From the NCBI GenBank assembly GCA_017643685.1, contig JAEPMY010000018.1, positions 1-44,161 of the forward strand: 44,161 nt of DNA, given 5' to 3'. Of the stretch, positions 26,037 through 33,348 are shown piece after piece. Within the stretch, counting starts at the first letter, position 1. Each line of letters begins with the position of its first letter. A program made the position numbers and the translations under genes. The DNA comes from Sneathiella sp. Lineage in GTDB: Bacteria; Pseudomonadota; Alphaproteobacteria; Sneathiellales; Sneathiellaceae. Below the pieces are notes generated by a model, which did no database searches, was not told the origin of the DNA, and saw only the letters and a list, made by a program, of their open reading frames with translations.

Positions 26037-26996
26037 ATGGATAATTTCCTCGATTTTGAGAAACCGATTGCTGATCTGGAAGGCAAAATTCGGGACCTTG
26101 AAAGCCTCGATAGCGGCAGTGATCTTGAAATCAACGAGGATGTGGCTAAGCTTCGGCAGAAAGCCACCCAACTTCTCAGAAGCACATATACAAAACTTAC
26201 GCCTTGGCAGAAAACGCAGGTTGCACGGCATGTGGACCGCCCAAAGCTGAGCCAGATTATTGAGCAGGTTGTTGATAACTTTACACCGCTTTCTGGCGAT
26301 CGTGGCTTTGCTGAGGATGAGGCGATTATTGGAGGACTAGGGCGGTTCCGTGGCCGTTCTGTCATGGTGATCGGTACAGAAAAAGGTTACGATCTTGAAA
26401 CGCGTCTGAAACATAATTTTGGCATGGCCCGTCCTGAGGGCTACCGTAAGGCGCAGCGTCTGATGAAAATGGCGGATCAGTTTGGTCTTCCAATTATCAC
26501 CTTTGTGGATACTTCAGGCGCCTATCCGGGTATTGGCGCGGAAGAGCGAGGTCAGGCTGAGGCGATTGCGCGCTCCATTCAGGTCAGTATGGATGTTCGC
26601 GTGCCTGTTATTGCTTGTATCGTAGGTGAGGGCGGCTCTGGTGGTGCTGTCGCACTTGCGACTGCGAACCGGGTTCTGATGTTTGAAAACGCTATTTATT
26701 CTGTGATTTCTCCAGAGGGCTGCGCTGCAATTTTGTGGAAAACACGTGATAAGGCGCAAGACGCGGCAACGGCTATGAAGCTGACTGCGCAGGATTTGAA
26801 ATCTCTCGGTATTATTGATGTGATTGTCGAAGAGCCGCTTGGCGGTGCCCAGCGTGACGTGCCCGGAGCCATTGAGATGTTGGCTGATGCCGTAGAGAAA
26901 GAGTTGAACACACTGGCAAATAAAGAGCCAGGAGAGCTTCGAGAAGAGCGCCGCCGGAAATTCTTGGCGATGGGCCGACTTGAAGAGCTAAGTTAA
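26037..26996 (+). CDS. accA: Acetyl-CoA carboxylase carboxyltransferase alpha subunit
   Basis: With AccD it transfers the carboxyl group from carboxybiotin to acetyl-CoA, giving malonyl-CoA for fatty acid synthesis. The start MDNFLDFEKPIADLEGKI and the core TFVDTSGAYPGIGAEERGQ and GGSGGA oxyanion loop are characteristic. At 319 residues it is full length. GGAGAAAG lies before ATG 26037. A strong terminator follows, so accA ends its transcript; it is convergent with the SDR gene. Confidence 0.97.
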   Translation: MDNFLDFEKPIADLEGKIRDLESLDSGSDLEINEDVAKLRQKATQLLRSTYTKLTPWQKTQVARHVDRPKLSQIIEQVVDNFTPLSGDRGFAEDEAIIGGLGRFRGRSVMVIGTEKGYDLETRLKHNFGMARPEGYRKAQRLMKMADQFGLPIITFVDTSGAYPGIGAEERGQAEAIARSIQVSMDVRVPVIACIVGEGGSGGAVALATANRVLMFENAIYSVISPEGCAAILWKTRDKAQDAATAMKLTAQDLKSLGIIDVIVEEPLGGAQRDVPGAIEMLADAVEKELNTLANKEPGELREERRRKFLAMGRLEELS

Positions 26997-26998
26997 TT

Positions 26999-27029
26999 AA
27001 AAAAAGCGGGCTGCAAAGCCCGCTTTTTT
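26999..27029. terminator. Bidirectional intrinsic terminator between accA and the SDR gene
   Basis: AGCGGGCT (27005-27012) pairs with AGCCCGCT (27017-27024) around the GNRA-type loop GCAA. It is flanked by a run of A on the left and T on the right, so it works in both directions for the convergent genes. Confidence 0.92.
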
Positions 27030-27035
27030 GTTTTT

Positions 27036-27878
27036 CTATTCAAGGCCTGCTTTAAATGCAGTACCAAGCGCTTGAACAGATTGTTGATGAGGCGTCCAGT
27101 GGCGCCCGCCGATCATTCCACCATCGACAACCAAGTCTGCCGCATTGACAAAGCTGGAATGGTCTGACGCGAAATAAACGGCAGCCCGTGCGATATCTTC
27201 TGGAAGACCTGCTCGCGGAATTGGTTGCGCACCGCCCAGAACCTTTGCTGCAACATCCGCCGTTTTGTCCGCTTCTTCGCCCTGAAGGCCAAGCGCCTTG
27301 CCAAAAATGCCAGTGGCCGTTGCGCCAGGAGAGATGGAGTTGACGCGAACATTGCTCTCCCCAAGTTCCATGGCGGCGCTTCGGGTCAGTTGAAGTACTG
27401 CGGCTTTGGCAGAGCTGTAAATCATGGAGGTTGAATATCCGGCCAGATGTCCGGCGATGCTGGCATTGTTAATGATGCTGCCAAAGCCCTGTTTTTTCAT
27501 GATCGGGGCTACATGCTTGATGCCAAGAACCACTCCGCCAAAGAGAACTTCCATGGCTTTCATTGTGCCTGCGTAATCAACACTTTCAATACTGCCAACC
27601 GGTGCCGGACCACCTGCGTTGTTGAAAAGGGCATCTATCCGGCCGAATTTTTCATAAGTGCGATTAATCAGGTTTTGAACATCGGCCTCAACTGAGACAT
27701 CGGTCTGAATGAAGTGAGCCTTGTCGCCCAGACGCTGTGCGATCTGCTTACCTTCTTCGGCGCGGCGGCCTGCAAACACAACCTCTGCGCCTTCTTCAAT
27801 AAAGATTTCTACTGACCGCAAACCAATTCCACTGGTGCCGCCTGTGATAATGGCAATTTTGCCATCCAGCTGACCCAT
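27036..27878 (-). CDS. Short-chain dehydrogenase/reductase (SDR)
   Basis: NAD(P)-dependent oxidoreductase with a Rossmann fold. The cofactor motif GGTSGIG is at 13-19, NNAG at 86-89, and the catalytic residues are S140, Y154 and K158 (YSSAK). AGRR at 36-39 after the second strand suggests NADP may be accepted. At 280 residues it is a classical SDR. The substrate cannot be told. It is alone on its strand here, with GGAGG upstream of its ATG, and uses the shared terminator with accA. Confidence 0.9.
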   Translation of the reverse strand: MGQLDGKIAIITGGTSGIGLRSVEIFIEEGAEVVFAGRRAEEGKQIAQRLGDKAHFIQTDVSVEADVQNLINRTYEKFGRIDALFNNAGGPAPVGSIESVDYAGTMKAMEVLFGGVVLGIKHVAPIMKKQGFGSIINNASIAGHLAGYSTSMIYSSAKAAVLQLTRSAAMELGESNVRVNSISPGATATGIFGKALGLQGEEADKTADVAAKVLGGAQPIPRAGLPEDIARAAVYFASDHSSFVNAADLVVDGGMIGGRHWTPHQQSVQALGTAFKAGLE

Positions 27879-28066
27879 GGTTACCTCCTGAAAATTTTTA
27901 TAAAGTTTTATGTCAAACGGAACCCTAGCCCGTCTTGATTGGGCAGAAAAGGAAAAACAAATAAAGGTGTGGGATCAAGACCATGAAGCAGATAACATAA
28001 AACGAAATCCGATGGTTTTTCTTGATTGTCAGGGAAGCTTCTTGTCATAGTCACAAAAAGACGTAG

Positions 28067-28090
28067 GGCATCAGGGAAATCATTGATGCC
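28067..28090 (+). promoter_or_regulatory. Hairpin before the EAL gene
   Basis: GGCATCA (28067-28073) pairs with TGATGCC (28084-28090) with a 10-base loop containing GGGA. If translation begins at ATG 28086, this structure covers its ribosome-binding site. Nothing else is evident in the 27879-28066 spacer. Confidence 0.35.
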
Positions 28091-28124
28091 GATTTTGGGG
28101 GTGATCTGCCGTTTAGAGATACTC

Positions 28125-29354
28125 ATGGCAGATTTCGCGAAGGGGAGTAATCGAGTGCTTTATCATTTGGTGATTATTGCAGCCTATGCCATGTCTGCCA
28201 TCGTGGTAGGTCGTCAACTTCCCGCTTATATTCCCGAGATAGATCCAATGACTGGTTACTGGGTGGCCGGTTGTCTGTTTCTACTGTGTACGCTGGTCCA
28301 TGAATTTGTCATGCGTCGGGTTGAACGGTTACAGATTGATAAAGAGCTTCGCAATATCCGACGAGATCTTTCAAGTGCTGAAATGGGGCTTGAGAAACTT
28401 GATGTTGCGATGACACATCTCACAGGTGAAGACGAGAATATGGATGGCTTCGCCGAAGAGATGAAGATGTTGCGGAAATTGATGCGGCAGCTCTCTAAGG
28501 AGATGAAAACGGGCAAAATCGGCAACAGTCCCATGTCCCACGAGCCTGAGGTTAAACGCCCTACTTTGGTGGCTACTCCGCCGCCATCCATCGAAGAAAT
28601 GGATGAGCATCGCCGCGCCGAAATACTGGAAATAGTAAGGTCTGGACTGCAGGAGAACCGTGTGGATCTCTATTTGCAGCCAATTGTCCGTTTGCCACAA
28701 AGACGGACCCGTTTTTATGAAGCTTTCTCTCGTATCCGCGGGCCAGAAGGGGAGCTGATTACTCCGAAACAGTATCTTGCGATTGCAGAGGATGCTGGTC
28801 TTGTCGGCACAATTGACAATCTGCTCTTGATCCGCTGTGTTCAGTTAATCCGCCGGGTACGTCAAAAGACGCATGATATGGGCTTTTTTGTGAACGTATC
28901 TGCGCGCACGTTACGCGACGCTGCTTTCTTTAACCAGTTTGTAGAGTTTTTGGATCGTAATAGTGATCTGAAGCAGAATTTGATCCTGGAATTCGCACAG
29001 GAAGATATCGATAACGCCTCTGAGCAGTTGAAAGAGGGGCTTGGTATGTTGTCGGAGATGGGCTTTGTGTTCTCTATGGATCAGGTTATCCGTCTCGATA
29101 TGAATTTCCAGGAACTTGCGAAGAGCAATTTCAAGTATTTAAAAGTTTCTGCGTCGGACCTGATGCCGGGCGCTCACACACTGCCAATGGATATCCATCC
29201 CGACGATCTACACGAGGCCCTTGCCCGTGCAGAGATAGAACTGATTGCCAGCCAAGTGGAGGATGAGGATACTGTTATCAGTCTTCTTGATGCCGACATT
29301 GGATTTGGTCAAGGTTATCTGTTTGGCGCACCAAAACCACCTCAGGCGGGCTAA
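28125..29354 (+). CDS. TipF-like membrane protein with degenerate EAL domain
   Basis: Two membrane helices (about 11-29 and 44-62), a coiled coil (about 65-128) and an EAL domain (about 165-405), the plan of Caulobacter TipF, a c-di-GMP receptor for flagellum placement. The EAL site is partly kept: E199 (EAF for EAL), N257, E289, D319, K340 and Q396. The second aspartate of the DDFGTG loop is Q320 and the EGVE glutamate is S376. It is thus probably a c-di-GMP sensor or a weak enzyme. ATG 28125 has only AGAGA nearby; ATG 28086, with AGGGA 8 bases before, would add 13 residues. The cheZ-cheY genes are 1 kb away. Confidence 0.82.
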   Translation: MADFAKGSNRVLYHLVIIAAYAMSAIVVGRQLPAYIPEIDPMTGYWVAGCLFLLCTLVHEFVMRRVERLQIDKELRNIRRDLSSAEMGLEKLDVAMTHLTGEDENMDGFAEEMKMLRKLMRQLSKEMKTGKIGNSPMSHEPEVKRPTLVATPPPSIEEMDEHRRAEILEIVRSGLQENRVDLYLQPIVRLPQRRTRFYEAFSRIRGPEGELITPKQYLAIAEDAGLVGTIDNLLLIRCVQLIRRVRQKTHDMGFFVNVSARTLRDAAFFNQFVEFLDRNSDLKQNLILEFAQEDIDNASEQLKEGLGMLSEMGFVFSMDQVIRLDMNFQELAKSNFKYLKVSASDLMPGAHTLPMDIHPDDLHEALARAEIELIASQVEDEDTVISLLDADIGFGQGYLFGAPKPPQAG

Positions 29355-29453
29355 TCGGCCCTCTCGTGTTTATAAAACCATTATTCCCTATTTGACGGCA
29401 GTGGCTATTTGTCGCTATCAACGCCCGTGTCGTGATTAAAAGAGGTTTGGCGT

Positions 29454-30332
29454 ATGTCATTTCAGATTGTTCCAGGGCTTTCATCCTTTGCCGATAAATA
29501 TGATGGGTATATCCTTGATCTTTGGGGAGTGGTCCATGATGGCACTAAGCCATATGAGGGCGTTCTGGAATGTATGGCTAAGCTACGTGAGGGAGGCAAG
29601 CCGCTTTTGCTGCTCTCCAATGCGCCGCGGGTTAATAAATATGTGAAAGAGTTCTTGTTGGGGCTTGGTATCCCTGAGGATGCTTACGATCACATCCTGA
29701 CTTCTGGGGATATTACCCGTTTGGTGCTTGAGCAGAAGCGCTTTCCGTATCTTGGGGGTGAAGGGCAGAAATTCTATCAGTTTGGCGCGGAAAAAGATCG
29801 CGGCCTCGATGATGATCTGGATTATGTGAAAACAGAAAATCTGGATGAAGCAGACTTTCTAATTTGTACCGGGCTTGCCAATGACATGGTTGAAACACCA
29901 GAAGACTACAGGGAGCTTCTGACTAAAGCCGCTTCCCGAAAGTTGCCGATGTTATGCGCTAACCCTGACCTGACAGTAATGCGCGGCGATAGGACACTGT
30001 ATTGCGCCGGTTCGCTTGCCAAAATGTATGAAGAAGAGCTGGGTGGTCAGGTTGAGTTGTTTGGTAAGCCATATGAATGGTCTTATAAAATGTCCATGGA
30101 GAAGCTGGGAATCTCAGATCCATCCAAGTTGTTGGCCGTTGGCGATAGCATGCGGACGGATATTAAAGGGGCAACAGGCATGGGCATCGACAATGTACTG
30201 GTCAGTGGTGGAATCCACGCCGAAGAGTGGGCATTGAACCCTGGCGAACATCCAAGTCAGCAGCAAATGCAGGAACTGTCAGATGAGTTTGGTTTTGCGC
30301 CAACTTATGTCGTTGGCCATATGGTTTGGTAA
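29454..30332 (+). CDS. HAD-superfamily class IIA hydrolase (TIGR01459 type)
   Basis: Predicted sugar-phosphate or nucleotide phosphatase of the haloacid dehalogenase superfamily, class IIA. The nucleophile region is ILDLWGVVHDG at 20-30, in which the first Asp is the nucleophile and a tryptophan replaces the usual position before the general acid, as in the TIGR01459 group. The threonine/serine motif LLLSNAPR and the acidic motif GDSMRTDIKGA follow. At 292 residues it is full length. Substrate is unknown. It is convergent with cheZ. Confidence 0.88.
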   Translation: MSFQIVPGLSSFADKYDGYILDLWGVVHDGTKPYEGVLECMAKLREGGKPLLLLSNAPRVNKYVKEFLLGLGIPEDAYDHILTSGDITRLVLEQKRFPYLGGEGQKFYQFGAEKDRGLDDDLDYVKTENLDEADFLICTGLANDMVETPEDYRELLTKAASRKLPMLCANPDLTVMRGDRTLYCAGSLAKMYEEELGGQVELFGKPYEWSYKMSMEKLGISDPSKLLAVGDSMRTDIKGATGMGIDNVLVSGGIHAEEWALNPGEHPSQQQMQELSDEFGFAPTYVVGHMVW

Positions 30333-30342
30333 ATCCAAGAAA

Positions 30343-30370
30343 TGACGCGCTTTAGTTAAAGAGCGCGTCA
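30343..30370. terminator. Convergent terminator hairpin between the HAD gene and cheZ
   Basis: TGACGCGCT (30343-30351) pairs with AGCGCGTCA (30362-30370), extended by two inner pairs to a 6-base loop. On the minus strand it is followed by TTTCTTGGATTT, so it probably ends the cheY-cheZ message; the plus side has no T-run. It overlaps the last cheZ codons. Confidence 0.6.
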
Positions 30371-30990
30371 ATATCATCCTGATTAATGGATTCGCCGCTT
30401 GGCAAATCTTCAGAGGCTGATTTCTCAGCCTTTTTTTCTTTCTTTTTATCATCTGAAGAGGCTTCTTCTGCGGGTGCCTCATCAAACATACTATCCACAT
30501 AATCCTGATCGACACCTTCGCCCGCAAGGGCCGGGCCGTTCAGCAGGGCAGTTTCACCCTCTGGCTCAGGAGTAGGTGCTCCTTCGGCGTTTTCTTCATG
30601 TCCCCAGGCAGATGAAAGCTTATCCAGATGATCTTCGATATATTCCAACGTTGAGACCACTTTACTGATCCGCTGGCCTGTAATGTCCTGAAACGAACAG
30701 GCTTCAAAAATCTCCATGCAGGCGTCATTGACCACATCTGGCTCAGTGACTTTCGCCTCCATTATCCGTTCTGTTGCTTCCATAATGGAATTTGTTGCTA
30801 GCTCCGTAGCCTGGACAATAGCGTCCAACTCCTTGCCTGCACGCGGCAGTTTGTCTTTCTTCAAATCAGTTGGTTTGATTTGGGAAATTTCTGAACGCGC
30901 ATTGACAATGAACTGAACGAGATCACGACAATCTTTGTGAAGACTGGCGATCTCGTTCCGAAGAGATACAACTTCTGTGTCGGAAGACAT
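30352..30990 (-). CDS. cheZ: Protein phosphatase CheZ
   Basis: Dephosphorylates CheY-P to end the motor switching signal. The catalytic DxxGQ is present as D102 and Q106 in SFQDITGQRI. Helices on either side form the long hairpin of the family. A charged linker follows (about 125-200), and the C-terminal NQDDIDALF resembles the CheY-binding tail of CheZ and the N-terminal motif of FliM. At 212 residues it is full length. Its ATG overlaps the cheY stop (TAATG), so the pair is translationally coupled. Confidence 0.93.
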   Translation of the reverse strand: MSSDTEVVSLRNEIASLHKDCRDLVQFIVNARSEISQIKPTDLKKDKLPRAGKELDAIVQATELATNSIMEATERIMEAKVTEPDVVNDACMEIFEACSFQDITGQRISKVVSTLEYIEDHLDKLSSAWGHEENAEGAPTPEPEGETALLNGPALAGEGVDQDYVDSMFDEAPAEEASSDDKKKEKKAEKSASEDLPSGESINQDDIDALFN

Positions 30991-31376
30991 TAGAAGTCGC
31001 CTAGAACCGCTGCCATTTTCGTTTTTAGTGTTGCTGCGTTAAATGGCTTAACGATGTAGTTATTCACACCCGCCTTTTTCGCTGCAATCACGTTATCCGT
31101 TTTTGATTCGGCAGTGATCATAATGAACGGTGTTGCTTTGAGGGCCTCGTCGGCGCGAACTTCCTGAAGAAGCTGGTAGCCTGTCATCGGCTCCATATTC
31201 CAGTCAGAAATAACCAAGCCGTACTGACGAGTACGCATTTTGGCAAGGGCCGCAGAACCGTCCGTCGCTTCGTCTACATTGTCAAAACCCAGTTGCTTCA
31301 ACAGGTTACGAATAATGCGAAGCATGGTTTTGTAGTCATCGATGATCAGGATCGGCATGTTCATATCGACAGCCAT
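30990..31376 (-). CDS. cheY: Chemotaxis response regulator CheY
   Basis: Single-domain receiver of 128 residues. The phosphorylation site is D58 (ISDWNM), with acidic residues D13 and D14, switch residue T88 and lysine K110 (IVKPF). Phospho-CheY would bind the flagellar motor switch. It is the first gene of a cheY-cheZ operon. A TTAACCAT site on the minus strand at 31490-31483 lies about 107 bases before the start codon and may link it to CtrA control. Confidence 0.93.
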   Translation of the reverse strand: MAVDMNMPILIIDDYKTMLRIIRNLLKQLGFDNVDEATDGSAALAKMRTRQYGLVISDWNMEPMTGYQLLQEVRADEALKATPFIMITAESKTDNVIAAKKAGVNNYIVKPFNAATLKTKMAAVLGDF

Positions 31377-31482
31377 AGAAATACCCTCTTGCTATAGTAA
31401 CGTTATTTGATAATTGCTCAGTTCAATTCCACCCTTCGGATGGGTAATTGTTGGATAAACCCTACGGTTGGAAACTAAAAAA

Positions 31483-31490
31483 ATGGTTAA
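31483..31490 (-). promoter_or_regulatory. CtrA half-site-like TTAACCAT upstream of cheY
   Basis: ATGGTTAA on the plus strand reads TTAACCAT toward cheY. This octamer is reported as the CtrA half-site in alphaproteobacteria, where CtrA often controls motility. A single site is weak evidence. AT-rich sequence follows to 31560. Confidence 0.35.
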
Positions 31491-31580
31491 TGAGTTGCGC
31501 GTGATTTCTTAATTTTAAAATTTGTGAATTTTTTAAATAAAAAGAGGTAGGAATTGCACTAATCATAGGGTTTAGCTTGC

Positions 31581-31615
31581 AGAGGGTACTTGCAACCCTC
31601 TATATTGCGACGCAA
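31581..31615 (+). promoter_or_regulatory. Hairpin and short palindrome before the MaoC gene
   Basis: AGAGGGT (31581-31587) pairs perfectly with ACCCTCT (31595-31601), loop of 7 bases; directly after it lies the palindrome TTGCGACGCAA (31605-31615), 24 bases before the ATG. These could be an operator or leader structure. No regulator is implied. Confidence 0.4.
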
Positions 31616-31638
31616 AAATAGGTCAAAAAGGGCTGGGC

Positions 31639-32073
31639 ATGACAAAGACAAACTCACAACATGGCTATTATATAGAAGAGCTTGAGGTCGGAATGGCAGC
31701 TAGTTTTTCTAAAACCGTAACTGAAGCAGACATCGCTATGTTTGCTGGGGTGTCTGGTGACACAAACCCTGTCCACTTGGATAAAGAGTTTGCTGAGCAG
31801 ACCATGTTTAAGGAGCGGATTGCTCATGGCATGTTGTCGGCCAGTTTCTTGTCCACTGTATTTGGAACTAAATTGCCGGGCCCTGGGGCAATTTACATGA
31901 ACCAATCTCTTAACTTTAAGGCGCCTGTATGTATTGGGGATACTGTCCGTGCAACAGCCACGCTGCGAGAGATGAACGGTCGCCGTGTCACATTCGATTG
32001 TGTCTGCGAAGTGGGTGATACTGTGGTTCTGGACGGTGAAGCGACATTAATGGTTGCCCGTAAACCGGCCTAA
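31639..32073 (+). CDS. MaoC-family (R)-specific enoyl-CoA hydratase
   Basis: Hot-dog fold hydratase of 144 residues. The catalytic Asp and His are D41 and H46 in GDTNPVHLD, followed by the IAHGMLSASFLS stretch; this is the PhaJ pattern. It would hydrate enoyl-CoA to (R)-3-hydroxyacyl-CoA, linking beta-oxidation to polyhydroxyalkanoate or other (R)-acyl pools; no PHA gene is adjacent, so the pathway is open. It is too short to be mesaconyl-CoA hydratase. It lies 20 bases before ribF on the same strand and is probably co-transcribed with it. Confidence 0.88.
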   Translation: MTKTNSQHGYYIEELEVGMAASFSKTVTEADIAMFAGVSGDTNPVHLDKEFAEQTMFKERIAHGMLSASFLSTVFGTKLPGPGAIYMNQSLNFKAPVCIGDTVRATATLREMNGRRVTFDCVCEVGDTVVLDGEATLMVARKPA

Positions 32074-32093
32074 TAAAAGAGCGGATTTAATCT

Positions 32094-33086
32094 ATGCAGT
32101 TGCTCAGAAGTTGTGAGAATGTCCCTGAGGAATTAAAGGGGTTGGTTCTGGCGATCGGTAATTTTGATGGTGTTCACCGAGGGCATCAGGCCGTTATTGG
32201 CGCCGCCCAAAAAGAAGCAGGCGAAAGATCCGTGCCTTCAGGGGTTTTGACCTTTGAACCGCATTCGCGTGAATTTTTTGCCCCAGATGCCCCGCCTATT
32301 CGCCTCTCTACTTTGGATACTCGTGCGGCGCATTTGAACTGGCTCGGGGTTGATGTCATGGCAGCCCTCACGTTCGATAAAGAGTTTTCGCAAAAAACGG
32401 CAGAGCAATTTGTCAAAGACGTGTTGGTGGACGGGTTTAACGTCAGCCATGTTGTGGTTGGTTATGACTTCATTTTTGGTCACAAGCGGCAGGGTACAAC
32501 CGTCATCTTATCCGAACTTGGCAAGAAATACGGTTTTGGCGTTACCGTCGTGGAGCCCGTGGGGGAAGAGACAACAATTTTCTCCTCAACAGCTATCCGT
32601 AAATGTCTGGAGGCGGGAGATCCCGCGACAGCTGCAAGCTTGCTTGGGCATTGGTGGGAAGTCGATGGCGTTGTTGTGAAAGGGGATCAGCGAGGTCGGA
32701 CAATTGGTTTTCCAACAGCTAATGTGCCAATCACAAAATATCAGCAACCAAAACTTGGTGTCTACGCTGTGCGGGTTGGCTTGAGCGAGGATGATGGGAC
32801 CACTTCATGGGTGGATGGAGTAGCTAACTATGGCCGCCGCCCAACTTTTGATAAGGCTGACACCTTGCTTGAGGTTCACCTTCTCGATTTTGAGGGGGAT
32901 CTGTATGGCCGTTACCTTCATGTCGCTTTTGTTGATTTTATCCGTGACGAAAAGAAATTCTCGGGTCTGGAAGCGCTGCAGGAACAGATTAAACGGGATG
33001 AGCAGTTGGCCCGCGAAATTCTAGCGCGTGATGATCGGCGTCAGGATAAATATGCGGATAAAAAACGGGGGCGGAAAGCGTCCTGA
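32094..33086 (+). CDS. ribF: Bifunctional riboflavin kinase/FAD synthetase
   Basis: Makes FMN from riboflavin and then FAD. The N-terminal adenylyltransferase domain has GNFDGVHRGH at 22-31 and the SSTAIR motif; the C-terminal flavokinase domain has GRTIGFPTANV and the YGRRPTF region. At 330 residues it is full length, with a basic C-terminal tail. It follows the MaoC gene closely and precedes ileS by 262 bases, a common ribF-ileS-lspA order, but here the spacer holds leader-like structures. Confidence 0.96.
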   Translation: MQLLRSCENVPEELKGLVLAIGNFDGVHRGHQAVIGAAQKEAGERSVPSGVLTFEPHSREFFAPDAPPIRLSTLDTRAAHLNWLGVDVMAALTFDKEFSQKTAEQFVKDVLVDGFNVSHVVVGYDFIFGHKRQGTTVILSELGKKYGFGVTVVEPVGEETTIFSSTAIRKCLEAGDPATAASLLGHWWEVDGVVVKGDQRGRTIGFPTANVPITKYQQPKLGVYAVRVGLSEDDGTTSWVDGVANYGRRPTFDKADTLLEVHLLDFEGDLYGRYLHVAFVDFIRDEKKFSGLEALQEQIKRDEQLAREILARDDRRQDKYADKKRGRKAS

Positions 33087-33140
33087 TCACTTAGGCATTC
33101 CGCGCTCGACAGATATTGTTTGAATTGATACATATAGCCC

Positions 33141-33224
33141 ATGTTTTTTGCCAGTCATGACAAAATAGATGAGATGCGGCACGGTGGAGCCATCAGCCGA
33201 ATTATTTGCCCGGCCTTTGCGTAA
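33141..33224 (+). CDS. Possible 27-codon leader peptide before ileS
   Basis: ATG at 33141 opens MFFASHDKIDEMRHGGAIS followed by RIICPAFA and stop. Four of 27 codons are isoleucine, two of them adjacent (ATT ATT, 33201-33206) and three bases or fewer before a strong hairpin. The stop overlaps the hairpin loop. There is no Shine-Dalgarno sequence, so it would have to be weakly translated or leaderless; TCGACA at 33106-33111 with TACATA at 33129-33134 could place a start site close to the ATG. It may be chance. Confidence 0.3.
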   Translation: MFFASHDKIDEMRHGGAISRIICPAFA

Positions 33225-33312
33225 AGGCCGGGATTAAAGACGTTTGCTGAGGTGACGTCGACCGATCAGGATTTCTCCGTATTTTTGACACATCTTACGG
33301 GCAAGGTGCCCG
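33206..33312 (+). promoter_or_regulatory. Two hairpins with alternative pairing in the ileS leader
   Basis: CCCGGCCTTT (33209-33218) pairs perfectly with AAAGGCCGGG (33223-33232), a 10-bp stem with loop GCGT. CGGGCA (33298-33303) pairs with TGCCCG (33307-33312). TTGCCCG (33206-33212) can instead pair with CGGGCAA (33298-33304), which would break both. No T-run follows either stem, so control, if any, would be by Rho or at translation. Confidence 0.45.
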
Positions 33313-33348
33313 AGAGTTCTACTTTACTGTTAGGATCAGTTCGCTGCC

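Noticed and set aside
27908-28126. A 72-codon minus-strand frame in the spacer between the SDR and EAL genes.
   Set aside because: No ribosome-binding site or recognisable feature; the spacer is better explained as divergent promoters and a leader.
33087-33348. T-box riboswitch before ileS.
   Set aside because: No T-box sequence, no specifier loop and no terminator; T-boxes are also rare outside Gram-positive bacteria.
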